A stretch of 64,000 bases of DNA from Paenibacillus sp. OVF10. GTDB lineage: Bacteria; Bacillota; Bacilli; Paenibacillales; Paenibacillaceae. Below, piece by piece: positions 9,954 through 19,501 of the stretch. The notes beneath the pieces are model-generated. The model did no database searches. It was not told the origin of the DNA and worked only from the letters and a program-made list of their open reading frames with translations. Each line of letters starts with the position of its first letter. Within the stretch, counting starts at the first letter, position 1. Both the position numbers and the translations under genes were made by a program. The stretch covers positions 6,510,001-6,574,000 of the forward strand of contig CP094668.1 in NCBI GenBank assembly GCA_022836915.1. The letters run 5' to 3'.

Positions 9954-11411
9954 TCACCGAAACGAAAATGTGCACTTCTCCCAGGCTAGCCGCATTCGCC
10001 GGATTCCCTCTGTCATCTCTTCTTTCTCCAGATGTGCAAAAGCAAAACAGGCCGCCGGATGACCTGAAGTCAGCCGATATCGCTCTGCATCACGGAACAA
10101 TATGCCATCCTCCTCGGCAAGCTTTTTAAATCGCTGATAACTGTCCACATCGCCATTCCAGGTAGCATAGATATGCAGTCCTGCATCACCAAGTTGCATC
10201 GTGAATGCTTCAGGCAACTGTAGTTCCATCTCTCGCACAAAAAAATCATGCCGTTCCCCGTATAACCGGGTTAACCGTCGTAAGTGCCTCAGGTAACCTC
10301 CTCGGGTCATAAACTTCGCCAGTGCGCGCTGCTCCAGCAGTGCGGGAGGTACCGGTTCATACAACGCCTTGGCGGCAAGGAGAGGTTCTACCAGACCAGG
10401 TGGCAGTACGGCATAGCCAAGTCGGAACGAAACAACCATCGTTTGTGAGAATGAACCAACGTAGATGACGCGCTGTTCACGATCAAGCACTTTGAGGGGT
10501 TCAATTGGTCTTCCGCCCCATCGGAATTCACTGTCATAATCATCTTCAATAATGACCGAATTACGCTTTGAGGCCCACGCAAGCAAGGCACGTCTTCTGT
10601 CCAACCCCAGCACGGCCCCTGTTGGAAACTGCCGGGTAGGGGTGACAAATAACGTCTGTGCCTCCCAAGGCTGAGGAATAATGCCTGCAGCATCCACCTC
10701 TGCCGGGATGATATGCCCACCACAGGACTTGACGGCATGAGCGATACCCGGATACCCCGGATTCTCTAATACAACTGCTGTATTCTCCGTTATCAGCAAT
10801 TGAGATAGCAGGGTGATGCCTTGCATTGAACCACTGAACAATACAATCTGAGAGGGTTCAGCCTGGATACCACGTGTCCATCTGAGATGGGAGGCGATGG
10901 CCTCACGCAGCTCCGGATCACCGGCTACACCGCTCGATTCTCGCCAACCACTGCGATGAACCGCAGCGAGTGCACTCTTCCACTCCCCTAACGGGAAATG
11001 TTCTGCAGGCATGCGCTGCATTTGAAAATTAATGACGGACGGCTTCGTTGAATACATCTGAGTCCGCAGGACTTCATGTTGCGTATTCAACCGCTGTACT
11101 CGTTCGCCCCAGGCAGACAACTTGAGAACGGCTTCCTGTTTTTTATTTTCCTGAGTGGATAATGTTTCGGTTACAAATGTACCTCTTCCCCGATGTGCAT
11201 GGACATAACCATCTGCAAGCAGCATGTCGTATACCTGAGCTACCGAACCACGTGACATCTCATATTGCCTTGCCAACTCACGGGTGGAAGGAAGCCGCGT
11301 GCCTCCTACCAATGTGCCTGCATGAATGGCATCACGTAACGCATGGTACAGTGCCTCATACTTGTATCGATGCTGAAGTTCATAGGTATCCATGGGCAGC
11401 CACAATTCCAT
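9954..11411 (-). CDS. MocR/PdxR-like GntR regulator with aminotransferase domain
   Basis: The protein of about 485 residues fuses an N-terminal winged helix-turn-helix of the GntR type (TRLPSTRELARQYEMSRGSV) to a type I aminotransferase-like domain. The PLP pocket is recognisable: FSGSMQGITLL, NPGYPG, FVTPTRQFPTG, the IIEDDYDSEF segment, and the YVGSFSQTMV lysine-loop region. The loop reads SFSQTM where a PLP-binding Lys is usual, so the lysine assignment is uncertain. MocR proteins normally sense PLP or an amino-acid-PLP adduct. GAGAGG precedes two consecutive ATGs (11414 and 11411); the second gives better spacing. It is divergent from a PPOX-like flavoprotein gene, a common pairing that suggests vitamin B6-linked control of that gene. 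Confidence 0.9.
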   Translation of the reverse strand: MELWLPMDTYELQHRYKYEALYHALRDAIHAGTLVGGTRLPSTRELARQYEMSRGSVAQVYDMLLADGYVHAHRGRGTFVTETLSTQENKKQEAVLKLSAWGERVQRLNTQHEVLRTQMYSTKPSVINFQMQRMPAEHFPLGEWKSALAAVHRSGWRESSGVAGDPELREAIASHLRWTRGIQAEPSQIVLFSGSMQGITLLSQLLITENTAVVLENPGYPGIAHAVKSCGGHIIPAEVDAAGIIPQPWEAQTLFVTPTRQFPTGAVLGLDRRRALLAWASKRNSVIIEDDYDSEFRWGGRPIEPLKVLDREQRVIYVGSFSQTMVVSFRLGYAVLPPGLVEPLLAAKALYEPVPPALLEQRALAKFMTRGGYLRHLRRLTRLYGERHDFFVREMELQLPEAFTMQLGDAGLHIYATWNGDVDSYQRFKKLAEEDGILFRDAERYRLTSGHPAACFAFAHLEKEEMTEGIRRMRLAWEKCTFSFR

Positions 11412-11568
11412 CATGCACCTCTCTTCATTTTTCTTCATTATGTGATCCCCGACGAATTGGCCTACTAAAGTGAATGTAAATTGGATCTATTTCATTGTCA
11501 ATGTATGAACTATTGTTATCCATAAGATATGGCGTTCTATTATACATTTCAATGATGGGGGAATACAC

Positions 11569-12186
11569 ATGAGACGGAAAGAATTCACAGTAGATGAAGA
11601 ACAGGAGATTACCGCATTTCTGGATCAGTGCTCCTTCGGGTTTCTGGGAACGGTCAGTCCGGACGGACAACCACGGGTTACACCGCTGAATTTCGTATAT
11701 ATGGACGGTTGCTTTTATTTTCACGGCAGTCTGGCTGGTGAGAAGATGAAACAGATCAAACAGGATTCGTCGGTCAGTTTCACAGTAGCTGAAGAGTTCT
11801 CCCTGATTCCATCTTATTTCAGTGATCCTGAGCTTGCTTGTCCGGCGACTTCTTTCTTCAAAAGTGTCATGGCCTTCGGTGAGGCTGAACCGGTTAAAGA
11901 TCTGGACATCAAAGGTAAGGTACTGCAACGATTTATGGAGAAACTCCAGCCGCAAGGCGGATATGTACCCATTGACGCTACTGACTCGCGTTACACAGGA
12001 AACCTCAAAGCTGTAGCCGTAGTCCGAATTATTCCTGAACGGATCAGTGCCAAATTCAAATTCGGACAAAACCTCTCGAGTGAAAGATTCGATCATATCA
12101 GTGGTCAGTTAGAACAGCGCAATGAAGGAAGAGATACTGAAACTGCTGAAATGATGCGGAAATACTGTCCTTTTCATCAGCAATAA
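11569..12186 (+). CDS. Pyridoxamine 5'-phosphate oxidase-like flavoprotein
   Basis: A 205-residue protein of the PPOX-like/NimA-type split-barrel family that binds FMN or related cofactors. The core is visible as FGFLGTVSPDGQPRVTPLNFVY followed by FYFHGSLAGEKM and FTVAEEF. The ATG at 11569 follows GGGGGAA. It is divergent from the MocR regulator, so it is the likely regulatory target through the shared 150-bp region 11415-11568. The exact reaction cannot be read from sequence; members include B6 oxidases, flavin reductases and nitroimidazole reductases. Confidence 0.85.
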   Translation: MRRKEFTVDEEQEITAFLDQCSFGFLGTVSPDGQPRVTPLNFVYMDGCFYFHGSLAGEKMKQIKQDSSVSFTVAEEFSLIPSYFSDPELACPATSFFKSVMAFGEAEPVKDLDIKGKVLQRFMEKLQPQGGYVPIDATDSRYTGNLKAVAVVRIIPERISAKFKFGQNLSSERFDHISGQLEQRNEGRDTETAEMMRKYCPFHQQ

Positions 12187-12364
12187 GTTTCATTTCTTGA
12201 GGATTACTCCAAGGTTGAATTCAACGATAACCCACCCAAAAACCTTCTGCAACAACGCGGTAAAGCGATATAACTGTCATATTGCGTAATTTCCGTGACG
12301 GGGGCATGTCAAGGTGATATAATGTTAGGCAGTTGAATCACAAAGACTTGGAAGGATGAAAAGA

Positions 12365-13662
12365 ATGAATCCACTGGCTGAACAGTTGAACGAAAGTATT
12401 CAGACAGGCAGCAGTCACGTCTACTCCATGCTGTCACAGCTTGGCAAAGAAATTTATTTTCCTAAAGAGGGGATCTTGAGTCAATCTGCTGAAGCAGCAA
12501 GCTTGGCCAAGACCCATAATGCCACGATTGGTATCGCCCTGGAGGGTGGTGTGCCGATGCATCTTCAGGTTATTCAGGAGAAGCTGTCTGCATTCCAGCC
12601 AAAGGATCTGTATCCTTACGCTCCACCTGCAGGCAAACCTGAATTGCGGACCGTCTGGAGAGACAAGATGCTGAAGGAAACGCCTTCCCTGAAAGGCAAA
12701 ACGTTTGGCAATCCAATTGTAACCAATGCATTAACCCATGGACTAAGTATCGTAGCCGACCTGTTCGCCGATGAAGGGGACGCTGTCATATATCCAGATA
12801 AAAACTGGGAAAATTACGAGCTGACCTTCGGAATTCGTCGTCATGGCCAGTTGGTTCATTATCCCCTGTTCGATGATCAGTTGAACTTCAACAGTGAGGG
12901 TCTGCTTCAGGCTTTGCTTGATCAAAAGGACAAAGGTAAAGCGATCGTGCTGCTCAACTTCCCGAATAACCCTACAGGTTATACGCCTGGAGCCGAAGAA
13001 GCAGATGCAATTGTGAACACGATTCGTCAGGCAGCTGAAGCCGGCGTTAACGTGGTTGCTGTAACAGATGATGCCTACTTCGGACTGTTCTTCGAAGATT
13101 CCATTCATGAATCCCTGTTTGGCAAACTTGCCAACATTCATCCACGTGTGTTGACTGTAAAAGTGGATGGTGCAACCAAGGAGGAGTTCGTATGGGGCTT
13201 CCGCGTTGGATTCATTACGTATGCCCATGAAGATGTAGCCGTTCTGCACGCATTGGAACAAAAACACTCGGTATTATCCGGGCAACGATCTCCAGTGGCC
13301 CGCATCCTTCCCAGACTTTTGTACTGGATGCGCTCAAAGCAACGGAGTTTGAAGCACAGAAACAGGAGAAGTTTGAGATTATGAAAGGCCGCGCCAATAA
13401 GGTAAAAGCCATTCTCGATAGCGGCAAGTATGGAGATGCATGGGACTATTATCCGTTCAACTCCGGTTACTTCATGTGCCTGAAGCTAAAAGAAGTTGGC
13501 GCTGAAGAACTTCGAAGCCATTTGCTGCACAAATATGGTGTGGGTACAATCGCGCTGGGTGAATCGGATCTGCGAATCGCCTTCTCCTGTATTGAAGAAT
13601 CCGGATTGGAAGATCTGTATGAAACCATCTATCGTGGAGTTCAGGATCTGCGGACGACTTAG
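12365..13662 (+). CDS. Class I/II PLP aminotransferase, one frameshift
   Basis: About 432 residues once a missing A is restored in the run at 13260-13264 (EQKTLGIIRATISSG then continues to the natural end). Without it the frame runs out of phase to 13384. Family marks are LFADEGDAVIYPDKNWENY, LLNFPNNPTGYTPG, TDDAYFGLFF and the PLP-lysine region VDGATKEE. It should transfer an amino group between an amino acid and a 2-oxo acid; the substrate is not clear. The start at 12365 has GGAAGG eleven bases before; an in-frame ATG at 12356 overlaps that site. A TATAAT box at 12318-12323 is a plausible -10 element. A terminator follows. Confidence 0.88.
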
Positions 13663-13691
13663 TTAACACAGACCTGTACCCTGAATGATAT

Positions 13692-13747
13692 AAGAACCCT
13701 TTGTAAAACGGCGACGTTTCATGTCTCTGGATATACAAAGGGTTCTT
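13692..13747 (+). terminator. Hairpin terminator after the aminotransferase gene
   Basis: AAGAACCCTTTGTA pairs perfectly with TACAAAGGGTTCTT, followed by TTTGTGTTTT. Confidence 0.75.
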
Positions 13748-13879
13748 TTGTGTTTTATCAGCCCAAAAGCTTTAATTTCTGGCTTTACCGGGCATCGGCC
13801 CAATCAGCCTACCCCCAAGGTACATAATATACGATGTACGCAAGGGCGTGCCAAACAACCACTTGAAAGGGGAATGACC

Positions 13880-14005
13880 ATGTCTGGAGTTGAAGATACA
13901 AGAGGCGGTTATGGATGCGGCGGTTACGGAGGATTTACTAACACAGGTGCCATTCTCGTTCTGTTCATCTTGCTCGTGATTATCACTAAATCGTTCCTCT
14001 GTTAG
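13880..14005 (+). CDS. YjcZ family small sporulation protein (41 aa)
   Basis: A 41-residue protein beginning MSGVEDTRGGYGCGGYGG and continuing into a single hydrophobic segment (ILVLFILLVII) near the C-terminus. Short Gly/Tyr-rich proteins with one such segment are the YjcZ/YqcG-type family found in Bacillales and linked to sporulation. The ATG at 13880 has GAAAGGGGA seven bases upstream, and a strong hairpin follows, so it is probably a single-gene unit. Role in the spore is not established. Confidence 0.8.
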   Translation: MSGVEDTRGGYGCGGYGGFTNTGAILVLFILLVIITKSFLC

Positions 14006-14052
14006 TACCAATACACACTTGCGCGAGAACCAAGTGATCTGATTGCAGCAGT

Positions 14053-14092
14053 AAGAAGGGTATTCCGGGACACAGCCCGGAATACCCTTCTT
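14053..14092. terminator. Strong bidirectional terminator
   Basis: A perfect 17-bp stem, AAGAAGGGTATTCCGGG and its complement, with a six-base loop. It sits between the small YjcZ gene (+) and the ecsB end (-) and has T-rich flanks. Confidence 0.8.
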
Positions 14093-14171
14093 TGTTAACT
14101 TAAGTAGAAGTCACCCTCCACCTCGAACCACCATCTTGGCTGGCGAGAGGTACGAAGGTACGGTCTCTTGT

Positions 14172-15395
14172 TTACTCGTCTTCTTCTTCCTTCAACCACT
14201 TGTTACCTTGCGAACGCCGCATGATCACAATCACCAGTATACCCAAAATAAGTGCTACTCCGGTGACAGTCAGTCCGCTTGCTCCGGCAGCCAGCATAGG
14301 CAACCACATGAGCAACGCAGCCAGTGCATGTAGATGGAATATGAATCCCAACACCTGAGAGCGACGACTCTCACCCGAGATCGGATAGATCATAATCCAG
14401 AACGATTCACTATGACTGCGACGCAGCGCACCTAACTGAACACCTGCAAGCAACAGGAAGAACAGATACACACCTACACCAAAGTAGCTGCCTGCTGTCC
14501 ACCAGGATAGTAACATGCCCAATACAACTAGGCGTAACACGATTGAGAACACTTCGGTTCGAATAAACGTTTTGGTAATCAGATATCGGTAAGCTTTCCC
14601 TGCATTCCAGGGAAGACCGCTCCCCCATTTGCTAAGCCAGCGACGCGAACTTACTTTCTGTCCGGATGAAGGTACATCCACAAACCAGCCAAGTGTCCGC
14701 ATAACCCTGCCAGCCTGACCCTGCTCCACCTGAATCAGTCTTTCCCACGCTACCCGATGTTTCACTGGTATACGCAAGGCGACGATGTAGACGACAGCCA
14801 GCAACAACAGGAACCATATGCTCCGCTGCGGTGGCTGCCATAGCCATGCGCCAACCGCCAGCACTGCCAGAGCCCAACGCAAGAGACGATATCCTCTTGA
14901 TGCCCCGACCTGTACCATTCTTAGCTCTTGCCATGCTCCATAACTGGACAACCCTTTCCACAGCAGCAGAAATACAATGAACCAGCCAAATGGCCGTGCA
15001 TCCAGATCTGCTCTAACATAGAGAGGCCACAATGTAACAAACACAAGCAGCAAGCCCAGAGTTTTATAGATGATGCCCCGGGCAAAGCTGTTCTTCAAAT
15101 ATTCCTGCATCCGGTATTCCTGTGGTCGCAGGAACACGATATCTGCCGGAAGCAGATATGTACGATAACTGCTAAACAGCACCAGTGGTGCCAGCAGCAA
15201 CAATGCAATCCAGCGAATCGGAAATTCCGCCGGAATGTTCTGGACAAACGATGTATACCAGGCGGAGAACGCAATGACGAGAAATAAAAAAACCATAGCT
15301 ACACCGCTCTGGATTACATATCCCAGATAAGGAAGAATTCCGTTCCAGAATCCTGTGCGTCTTTGCTTCCATAGCAGCTTGAGATCCATGCTCAA
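14172..15395 (-). CDS. ecsB: ABC transporter permease EcsB
   Basis: A 407-residue membrane protein with about eight to ten hydrophobic segments and no signal peptide, matching EcsB, the membrane partner of EcsA. It starts inside the last codons of ecsA (four-base overlap), so the two are translated together. In Bacillus the Ecs transporter affects protein secretion, intramembrane proteolysis by RasP and sporulation; the transported substrate is unknown. The motifs SSYRTYLLPADIVFLRPQEY in the first third and ESFWIMIYPI near the end are typical of the family. The gene ends with an acidic tail (KEEEDE). Confidence 0.85.
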   Translation of the reverse strand: MSMDLKLLWKQRRTGFWNGILPYLGYVIQSGVAMVFLFLVIAFSAWYTSFVQNIPAEFPIRWIALLLLAPLVLFSSYRTYLLPADIVFLRPQEYRMQEYLKNSFARGIIYKTLGLLLVFVTLWPLYVRADLDARPFGWFIVFLLLWKGLSSYGAWQELRMVQVGASRGYRLLRWALAVLAVGAWLWQPPQRSIWFLLLLAVVYIVALRIPVKHRVAWERLIQVEQGQAGRVMRTLGWFVDVPSSGQKVSSRRWLSKWGSGLPWNAGKAYRYLITKTFIRTEVFSIVLRLVVLGMLLSWWTAGSYFGVGVYLFFLLLAGVQLGALRRSHSESFWIMIYPISGESRRSQVLGFIFHLHALAALLMWLPMLAAGASGLTVTGVALILGILVIVIMRRSQGNKWLKEEEDE

Positions 15396-16144
15396 TCCCT
15401 GCCTTGTACGAGGGAATAGAACATGTGCTCCAGCGTGGCATCCGATTCCCCGAATTGGGAGCGCAGTTCATTCAGCGTCCCTTGAGCAATAACCTGCCCA
15501 CGGTGCAGAACGATAAAACGGTCACAGTAATTTTCAATCGTGGACAGAATGTGTGAACTGAGCAGGATGGATGATCCCGAAGCTTTCATCTCCAGCATAA
15601 AATCAAGCAAAGAGCGAATACCCAGCGGGTCCAGTCCCAGGAAAGGCTCATCAATGATGTACAGTGGTGGTCCTGCCACAAAAGCACACATGATCATGAC
15701 CTTTTGTCTCATCCCCTTGGACAGGTGAGTCGACAGACTTGTACTTTTCTCATTCATACGGAACAGTTCCAGCAGTTTCTCCGTACGTTGTTTGAAATCA
15801 GACTCCGACACATTGTACGCTCTTGCCGTAAACTCCAGATGCTCCATCACCGTCATCTCATCATAAAGTTCGGGTGATTCCGGTACAAATGCCATGGCCG
15901 ATTGGTAGATCTGCGCATCCTCGTCCCGCTTCTTGCCCATCACTCGTACTTCGCCCTGTTGAGGTGTCATCAAGCCGAGGATATGTTTCATGGTTGTACT
16001 TTTGCCAGCACCGTTTAAGCCGATTAGTCCGACCATCTCTCCACGTCCGACTTCCAGATCGATGCCGTGAAGGACCGGCCGTTTGGCACTATAGCCTCCG
16101 CTTAAACCGCTGATTTGCAGAACAGGCGTTTGAACATTTTCCAT
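15392..16144 (-). CDS. ecsA: ABC transporter ATP-binding protein EcsA
   Basis: A 250-residue ATPase with all standard motifs: Walker A GLNGAGKST (42-50), signature LSKGMRQ (141-147), Walker B LYIIDEP followed by FLGLD (161-172), and the switch histidine in LLSSHIL. It energises the EcsB membrane subunit encoded directly after it. The start at 16144 follows AGGGATAG, with a second GAAAGGGG further up. It begins only 27 bases after the DEAD helicase stop codon, so helicase, ecsA and ecsB may be one transcript. Confidence 0.9.
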   Translation of the reverse strand: MENVQTPVLQISGLSGGYSAKRPVLHGIDLEVGRGEMVGLIGLNGAGKSTTMKHILGLMTPQQGEVRVMGKKRDEDAQIYQSAMAFVPESPELYDEMTVMEHLEFTARAYNVSESDFKQRTEKLLELFRMNEKSTSLSTHLSKGMRQKVMIMCAFVAGPPLYIIDEPFLGLDPLGIRSLLDFMLEMKASGSSILLSSHILSTIENYCDRFIVLHRGQVIAQGTLNELRSQFGESDATLEHMFYSLVQGRD

Positions 16145-16171
16145 CTATCCCTGCACCCCTTTCGTCAGATT

Positions 16172-17545
16172 CTATTCTTCGGAGCGTGGCGTTTTGTCTT
16201 TACTCCACTTGGGTGCTCCCTTGTTTTTACGATCCTGATCGCGCTCCGTGCGGCCAGTATTGCCAGTTGGTTTGTTACCCGCTGGACGCGAATTGGAGAT
16301 TGTAGCCCGGGTACCGCCATTGCGGCTGCCCTGACCTGGTTTGCGATCTCTGGATTGTCCTGGTTTTCTGGAGAACGAATGTCCCTCAGGCCGCGTGTCC
16401 GGACGCGGATCAGCCTCCAGTACTTTACCACCAAAGAGTACACGTTCTGACAGTTCGATTCCGAGTTCGCGTGCGAATTTACGCATAATAAAGATCTGTG
16501 TTTCATCCACAATGGACAAAACGATCCCCGAGCGTCCCATCCGGCCTGTACGACCTGCACGGTGAACATAGTGCTCCGAGTCAAAGGCAGGGTCATAGTT
16601 AATGACCATTGGCAAGCCTTCGATATCCAGTCCTCTGGCAGCGACTTCGCTGGCAATCAGCAACTGAAGTTTGCCATTACGGAAGGCAGACAATACGTTA
16701 CTGCGGGTCACTTTGTCAGCATCCCCATACAGCGCAGCAGCGGACAAGCCCAAATGATTCATTTTTGCTTCAACTTCACCAATATCTTCGGTTGCATTCA
16801 CAAATACGATCGCCCGATCCGGATTGTACTGTCTGACCAGACGACGCAGCATGTCAATTTTGTTCCGGTTTTCTTCTACAAAATAATAATGCTCCAGGCC
16901 CGCAGCCGTAGCTCGATCCGGTTCAATTCCGATCTGAACAGGCTCTTTCATCTCACGCTTCGCGAGTCCGGCCGTATTCTCATCAATTGTTGCTGACAGG
17001 AAGATCAACTGACGATCCCGCAATGCGCTCTTGAGTACAAAGTTCACGTCACTTACGCCGCCAAGTTGGAACACTTGGTCCGCTTCATCGATAACAATTG
17101 TAGAGACGTTGTGCATTTTCAGTTTTTTGAGTGTAATCAATTCTTTCAGTCGTCCCGGTGTACCCACAACCAATTGTGGATGCTCACGCAGCTTCTCGAT
17201 CTGACGTTTAGCCGCTGCGCCACCAATCAGACCTAATACGCCGATCTTGCGTTCTTCCCCGTAGCGCTGTGCCTCACGTACAATCTGCATCGCCAGCTCT
17301 TGTGTAGGTGCAATAATGAGTTTCTGCGTACCTTTGATATCCATTTTGATGGATTGTAACAGTGGCAGCAGATATGCCAGCGTTTTTCCTGTTCCCGTCT
17401 GGGATTTGGATACGACATCTCGACCTTCCAAAATAACCGGGATCGTCTGAGCCTGTACAGGTGAGGGTTCGTTTATGCCATGTTTCGCCAAAACGGCCTC
17501 CAGATCCTGTTCCACGCCAATTGAAGCAAATGTTTGATTCGTCAT
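16172..17545 (-). CDS. DEAD-box RNA helicase (YfmL-like)
   Basis: A 457-residue ATP-dependent RNA helicase. Motifs in order: Q-motif SPVQAQTIP, Walker A SQTGTGKT (48-55), PTQELA, TPGR, DEAD (154-157), SAT (185-187), ARGLDIE, and HRAGRTGR (329-336). The last 90 residues are a basic Arg/Gly/Lys-rich tail typical of RNA-binding extensions. The relatively short core and sequence style resemble Bacillus YfmL, which helps ribosome assembly and cold growth, but assignment among DEAD paralogues is not certain. RBS AAAGGATGG precedes the ATG. Confidence 0.92.
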   Translation of the reverse strand: MTNQTFASIGVEQDLEAVLAKHGINEPSPVQAQTIPVILEGRDVVSKSQTGTGKTLAYLLPLLQSIKMDIKGTQKLIIAPTQELAMQIVREAQRYGEERKIGVLGLIGGAAAKRQIEKLREHPQLVVGTPGRLKELITLKKLKMHNVSTIVIDEADQVFQLGGVSDVNFVLKSALRDRQLIFLSATIDENTAGLAKREMKEPVQIGIEPDRATAAGLEHYYFVEENRNKIDMLRRLVRQYNPDRAIVFVNATEDIGEVEAKMNHLGLSAAALYGDADKVTRSNVLSAFRNGKLQLLIASEVAARGLDIEGLPMVINYDPAFDSEHYVHRAGRTGRMGRSGIVLSIVDETQIFIMRKFARELGIELSERVLFGGKVLEADPRPDTRPEGHSFSRKPGQSRDRKPGQGSRNGGTRATISNSRPAGNKPTGNTGRTERDQDRKNKGAPKWSKDKTPRSEE

Positions 17546-17691
17546 GTATGTCCATCCTTTTAATTTTATTCATTTTGATGCTAGCCCTGCTTGTACTTAC
17601 TAAAACCGAAGCCTGTCATCACATTACCTTTCATTATATGCGAAAAAAGCCCGTGTACCAAATCTTATTCCAGAATTGTATGTATACACGC

Positions 17692-17725
17692 CAAAAAAAG
17701 AAAAGCCCCTCGGCGGAGCCTTTCT
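17692..17725 (-). terminator. Terminator after the SDR gene
   Basis: On the minus strand AGAAAGGCTCC pairs with GGGGCTTTTCT across a five-base loop, followed by a run of seven T. It lies 32 bases beyond the SDR stop codon. Confidence 0.75.
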
Positions 17726-17756
17726 TTCATTCCGTATATGATGCCTCGTATCACAT

Positions 17757-18530
17757 TTACTTCTGATTCATTACACCGTGCGACAATCGATCTGCAAGAC
17801 GAGGAAATAGCTGGTACAACCATATGCCAGCAGAAGCAAGTCTTGGCAGATTCACTTCTTCCTTGCGCTTTTTCATCGCCCGAATCATATGACCCGCAAC
17901 GTCTTCCGGTTTCAACATCATCCAACGTACATTATTCACATAATTGCCAGATGGGTCAGCCCGATGGAAAAATGGTGTATCAATCGGACCAGGATTAATC
18001 GTTGTCACCATGACGCCAGTCTTGCGAAGCTCTTGACGCAGCGCATTACTAAATCCGAGTACAGCATGTTTTGTAGCTGTATAGGAAGCGGATTTGGCTG
18101 TACCGATTTTGCCAGCCATGGAGGCCACGTTCACAATCTGACCTTTGCCCCGTTCCAACATTTGTGGAAGCACTGCTTTGGTGCAGCGGACAATGCCCAT
18201 GTAATTAACGTCCATCATCTCATCGAATTCCTGTACAGACATCTCTGTCATCGCTGCGAATTTCCCGTAACCTGCGTTGTTCAGCAAAATGTCAATTCGT
18301 CCGTATTTATGCAATATCGCCTCCACAGCTGCCTGAACCTGCTCACTATCCGTAACATCAAGCGTGAGTAATTCATGCGACCCTTTCAGCGAGGCACCAA
18401 TCTCTTCCAACTTGTCCTGTGAACGGGCAGCCAGAATCGGGATGGCTCCTTCTTCTATCAGCATCTGCGCACACAGCGCACCGATACCACTCGATGCACC
18501 TGTGATAAACACTACCTGATCTTTCAGCAT
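17757..18530 (-). CDS. SDR family NAD(P)-dependent oxidoreductase
   Basis: A 257-residue classical short-chain dehydrogenase. The cofactor motif TGASSGIG is at 10-17, NNAG at 84-87, and the catalytic residues are Ser137, Tyr150 and Lys154 (YTATK). Absence of an acidic residue directly after the second beta strand (AARSQ) favours NADPH. The C-terminal extension with DLSRLADRL-like helices is typical of the DltE/YqjQ-like group, which acts on unknown small molecules. GGGAGG lies upstream of the ATG at 18530. It is a single-gene unit closed by a terminator. Confidence 0.9.
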   Translation of the reverse strand: MLKDQVVFITGASSGIGALCAQMLIEEGAIPILAARSQDKLEEIGASLKGSHELLTLDVTDSEQVQAAVEAILHKYGRIDILLNNAGYGKFAAMTEMSVQEFDEMMDVNYMGIVRCTKAVLPQMLERGKGQIVNVASMAGKIGTAKSASYTATKHAVLGFSNALRQELRKTGVMVTTINPGPIDTPFFHRADPSGNYVNNVRWMMLKPEDVAGHMIRAMKKRKEEVNLPRLASAGIWLYQLFPRLADRLSHGVMNQK

Positions 18531-18587
18531 CCGTGATGTCCTCCCGTATTGAACACATATTGCCTTTTGATGGCGTATGGTTCTATT

Positions 18588-19045
18588 CTACGAGATCATG
18601 ACCTGAATATCCATCTCACCAATGCCGTCCATCAGCAAAGGAATGCTCAGTGCTTTCGTTGCACTAAATGTAGTCAGATGTTCGGACTTCATCACTTGTG
18701 GAGGTGTAATATCGACCACAACCCCTGGTTCGACAGGATGGTACTGGCATTACCACTGATCATATTACCCAGTTCCGAAATCGCACTTTTGCTCATTTCA
18801 TCCATTTCTGTAATGACAAAACCGCCCATCATCGCAGATACAATTTTCAATGCAACTTGTTCATTGATTCCAAATACAATGTTTCCGCTAAGTTGTCCCG
18901 TCATTCCGATCACGATCCAGACATGGTCTGCAATGTACTCTACATTTTTCACGCCAAGACTCCCGGTGGAAGGCGAAACCTGGATGAGCTGTTCGAATAC
19001 GTTCCGTGCCGATTCCAGGAAAGGATTAATCACTTCCGCTTTCAC
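18588..19045 (-). CDS. CheX-like chemotaxis phosphatase, one frameshift
   Basis: About 152 residues after restoring one base in the CCCC run at 18722-18725 (minus strand GGGG), which lets NQG continue as VVVDITPPQVM to a stop at 18588. As given, the frame ends 33 codons early. The protein fits the CheC/CheX/FliY family that dephosphorylates CheY-P: the catalytic pair E91 and N94 in SELGNMISGNA is present once, as in CheX. The domain starts immediately (MKAEVINPFLESARNVF) with no signal peptide, so it is cytoplasmic. It stands alone, away from other chemotaxis genes. Confidence 0.85.
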
Positions 19046-19501
19046 TGTCTATGTCCCCCTCACACTGGGTTATTGGTCACACACCAAAAGTCCCATATTC
19101 ATTAAATTTATTATACTTTATCACGTACAAGAATTCATTAAGAATTCGTTAAACCATGTGTACTATAATTTATCGTCATCCGTGGGGCAAATGTTTATAG
19201 CTGATTCTAGCGAATAAACAGAGCTTTTTACTTCTTTTGAAGAAAGATTTTCGTTCATTGTGCGTGGCAAAAGGCATTTAGGACTTTATTACTGCTTCTC
19301 ACAACTGTTAAAAAAATCAAATTCTTGTATTCGCGTTTTTTTCACAGTCTCTTGAACTACTTTTGATCCTGATAATTACCTTCATTGCTCTGCTGTCCTG
19401 AATCACCTATAATTTAAGATAACGGAACAATAACCAGTTACGGGATTTCATCGCACCAAACACTACATAATCAAGATACTTTGCCTGCAAGGAGGTCACC
19501 T
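19046..19501. other. Intergenic region, AT-rich, no gene seen
   Basis: Holds the upstream regions of the divergent CheX-like and LysR genes. It is AT-rich with several T runs and scattered near-palindromes (for example AAGAATTCATTAAGAATTC at about 19131), but I find no convincing small gene or structured RNA. The strong LysR-gene ribosome binding site GCAAGGAGGTC is at its right edge. Confidence 0.5.
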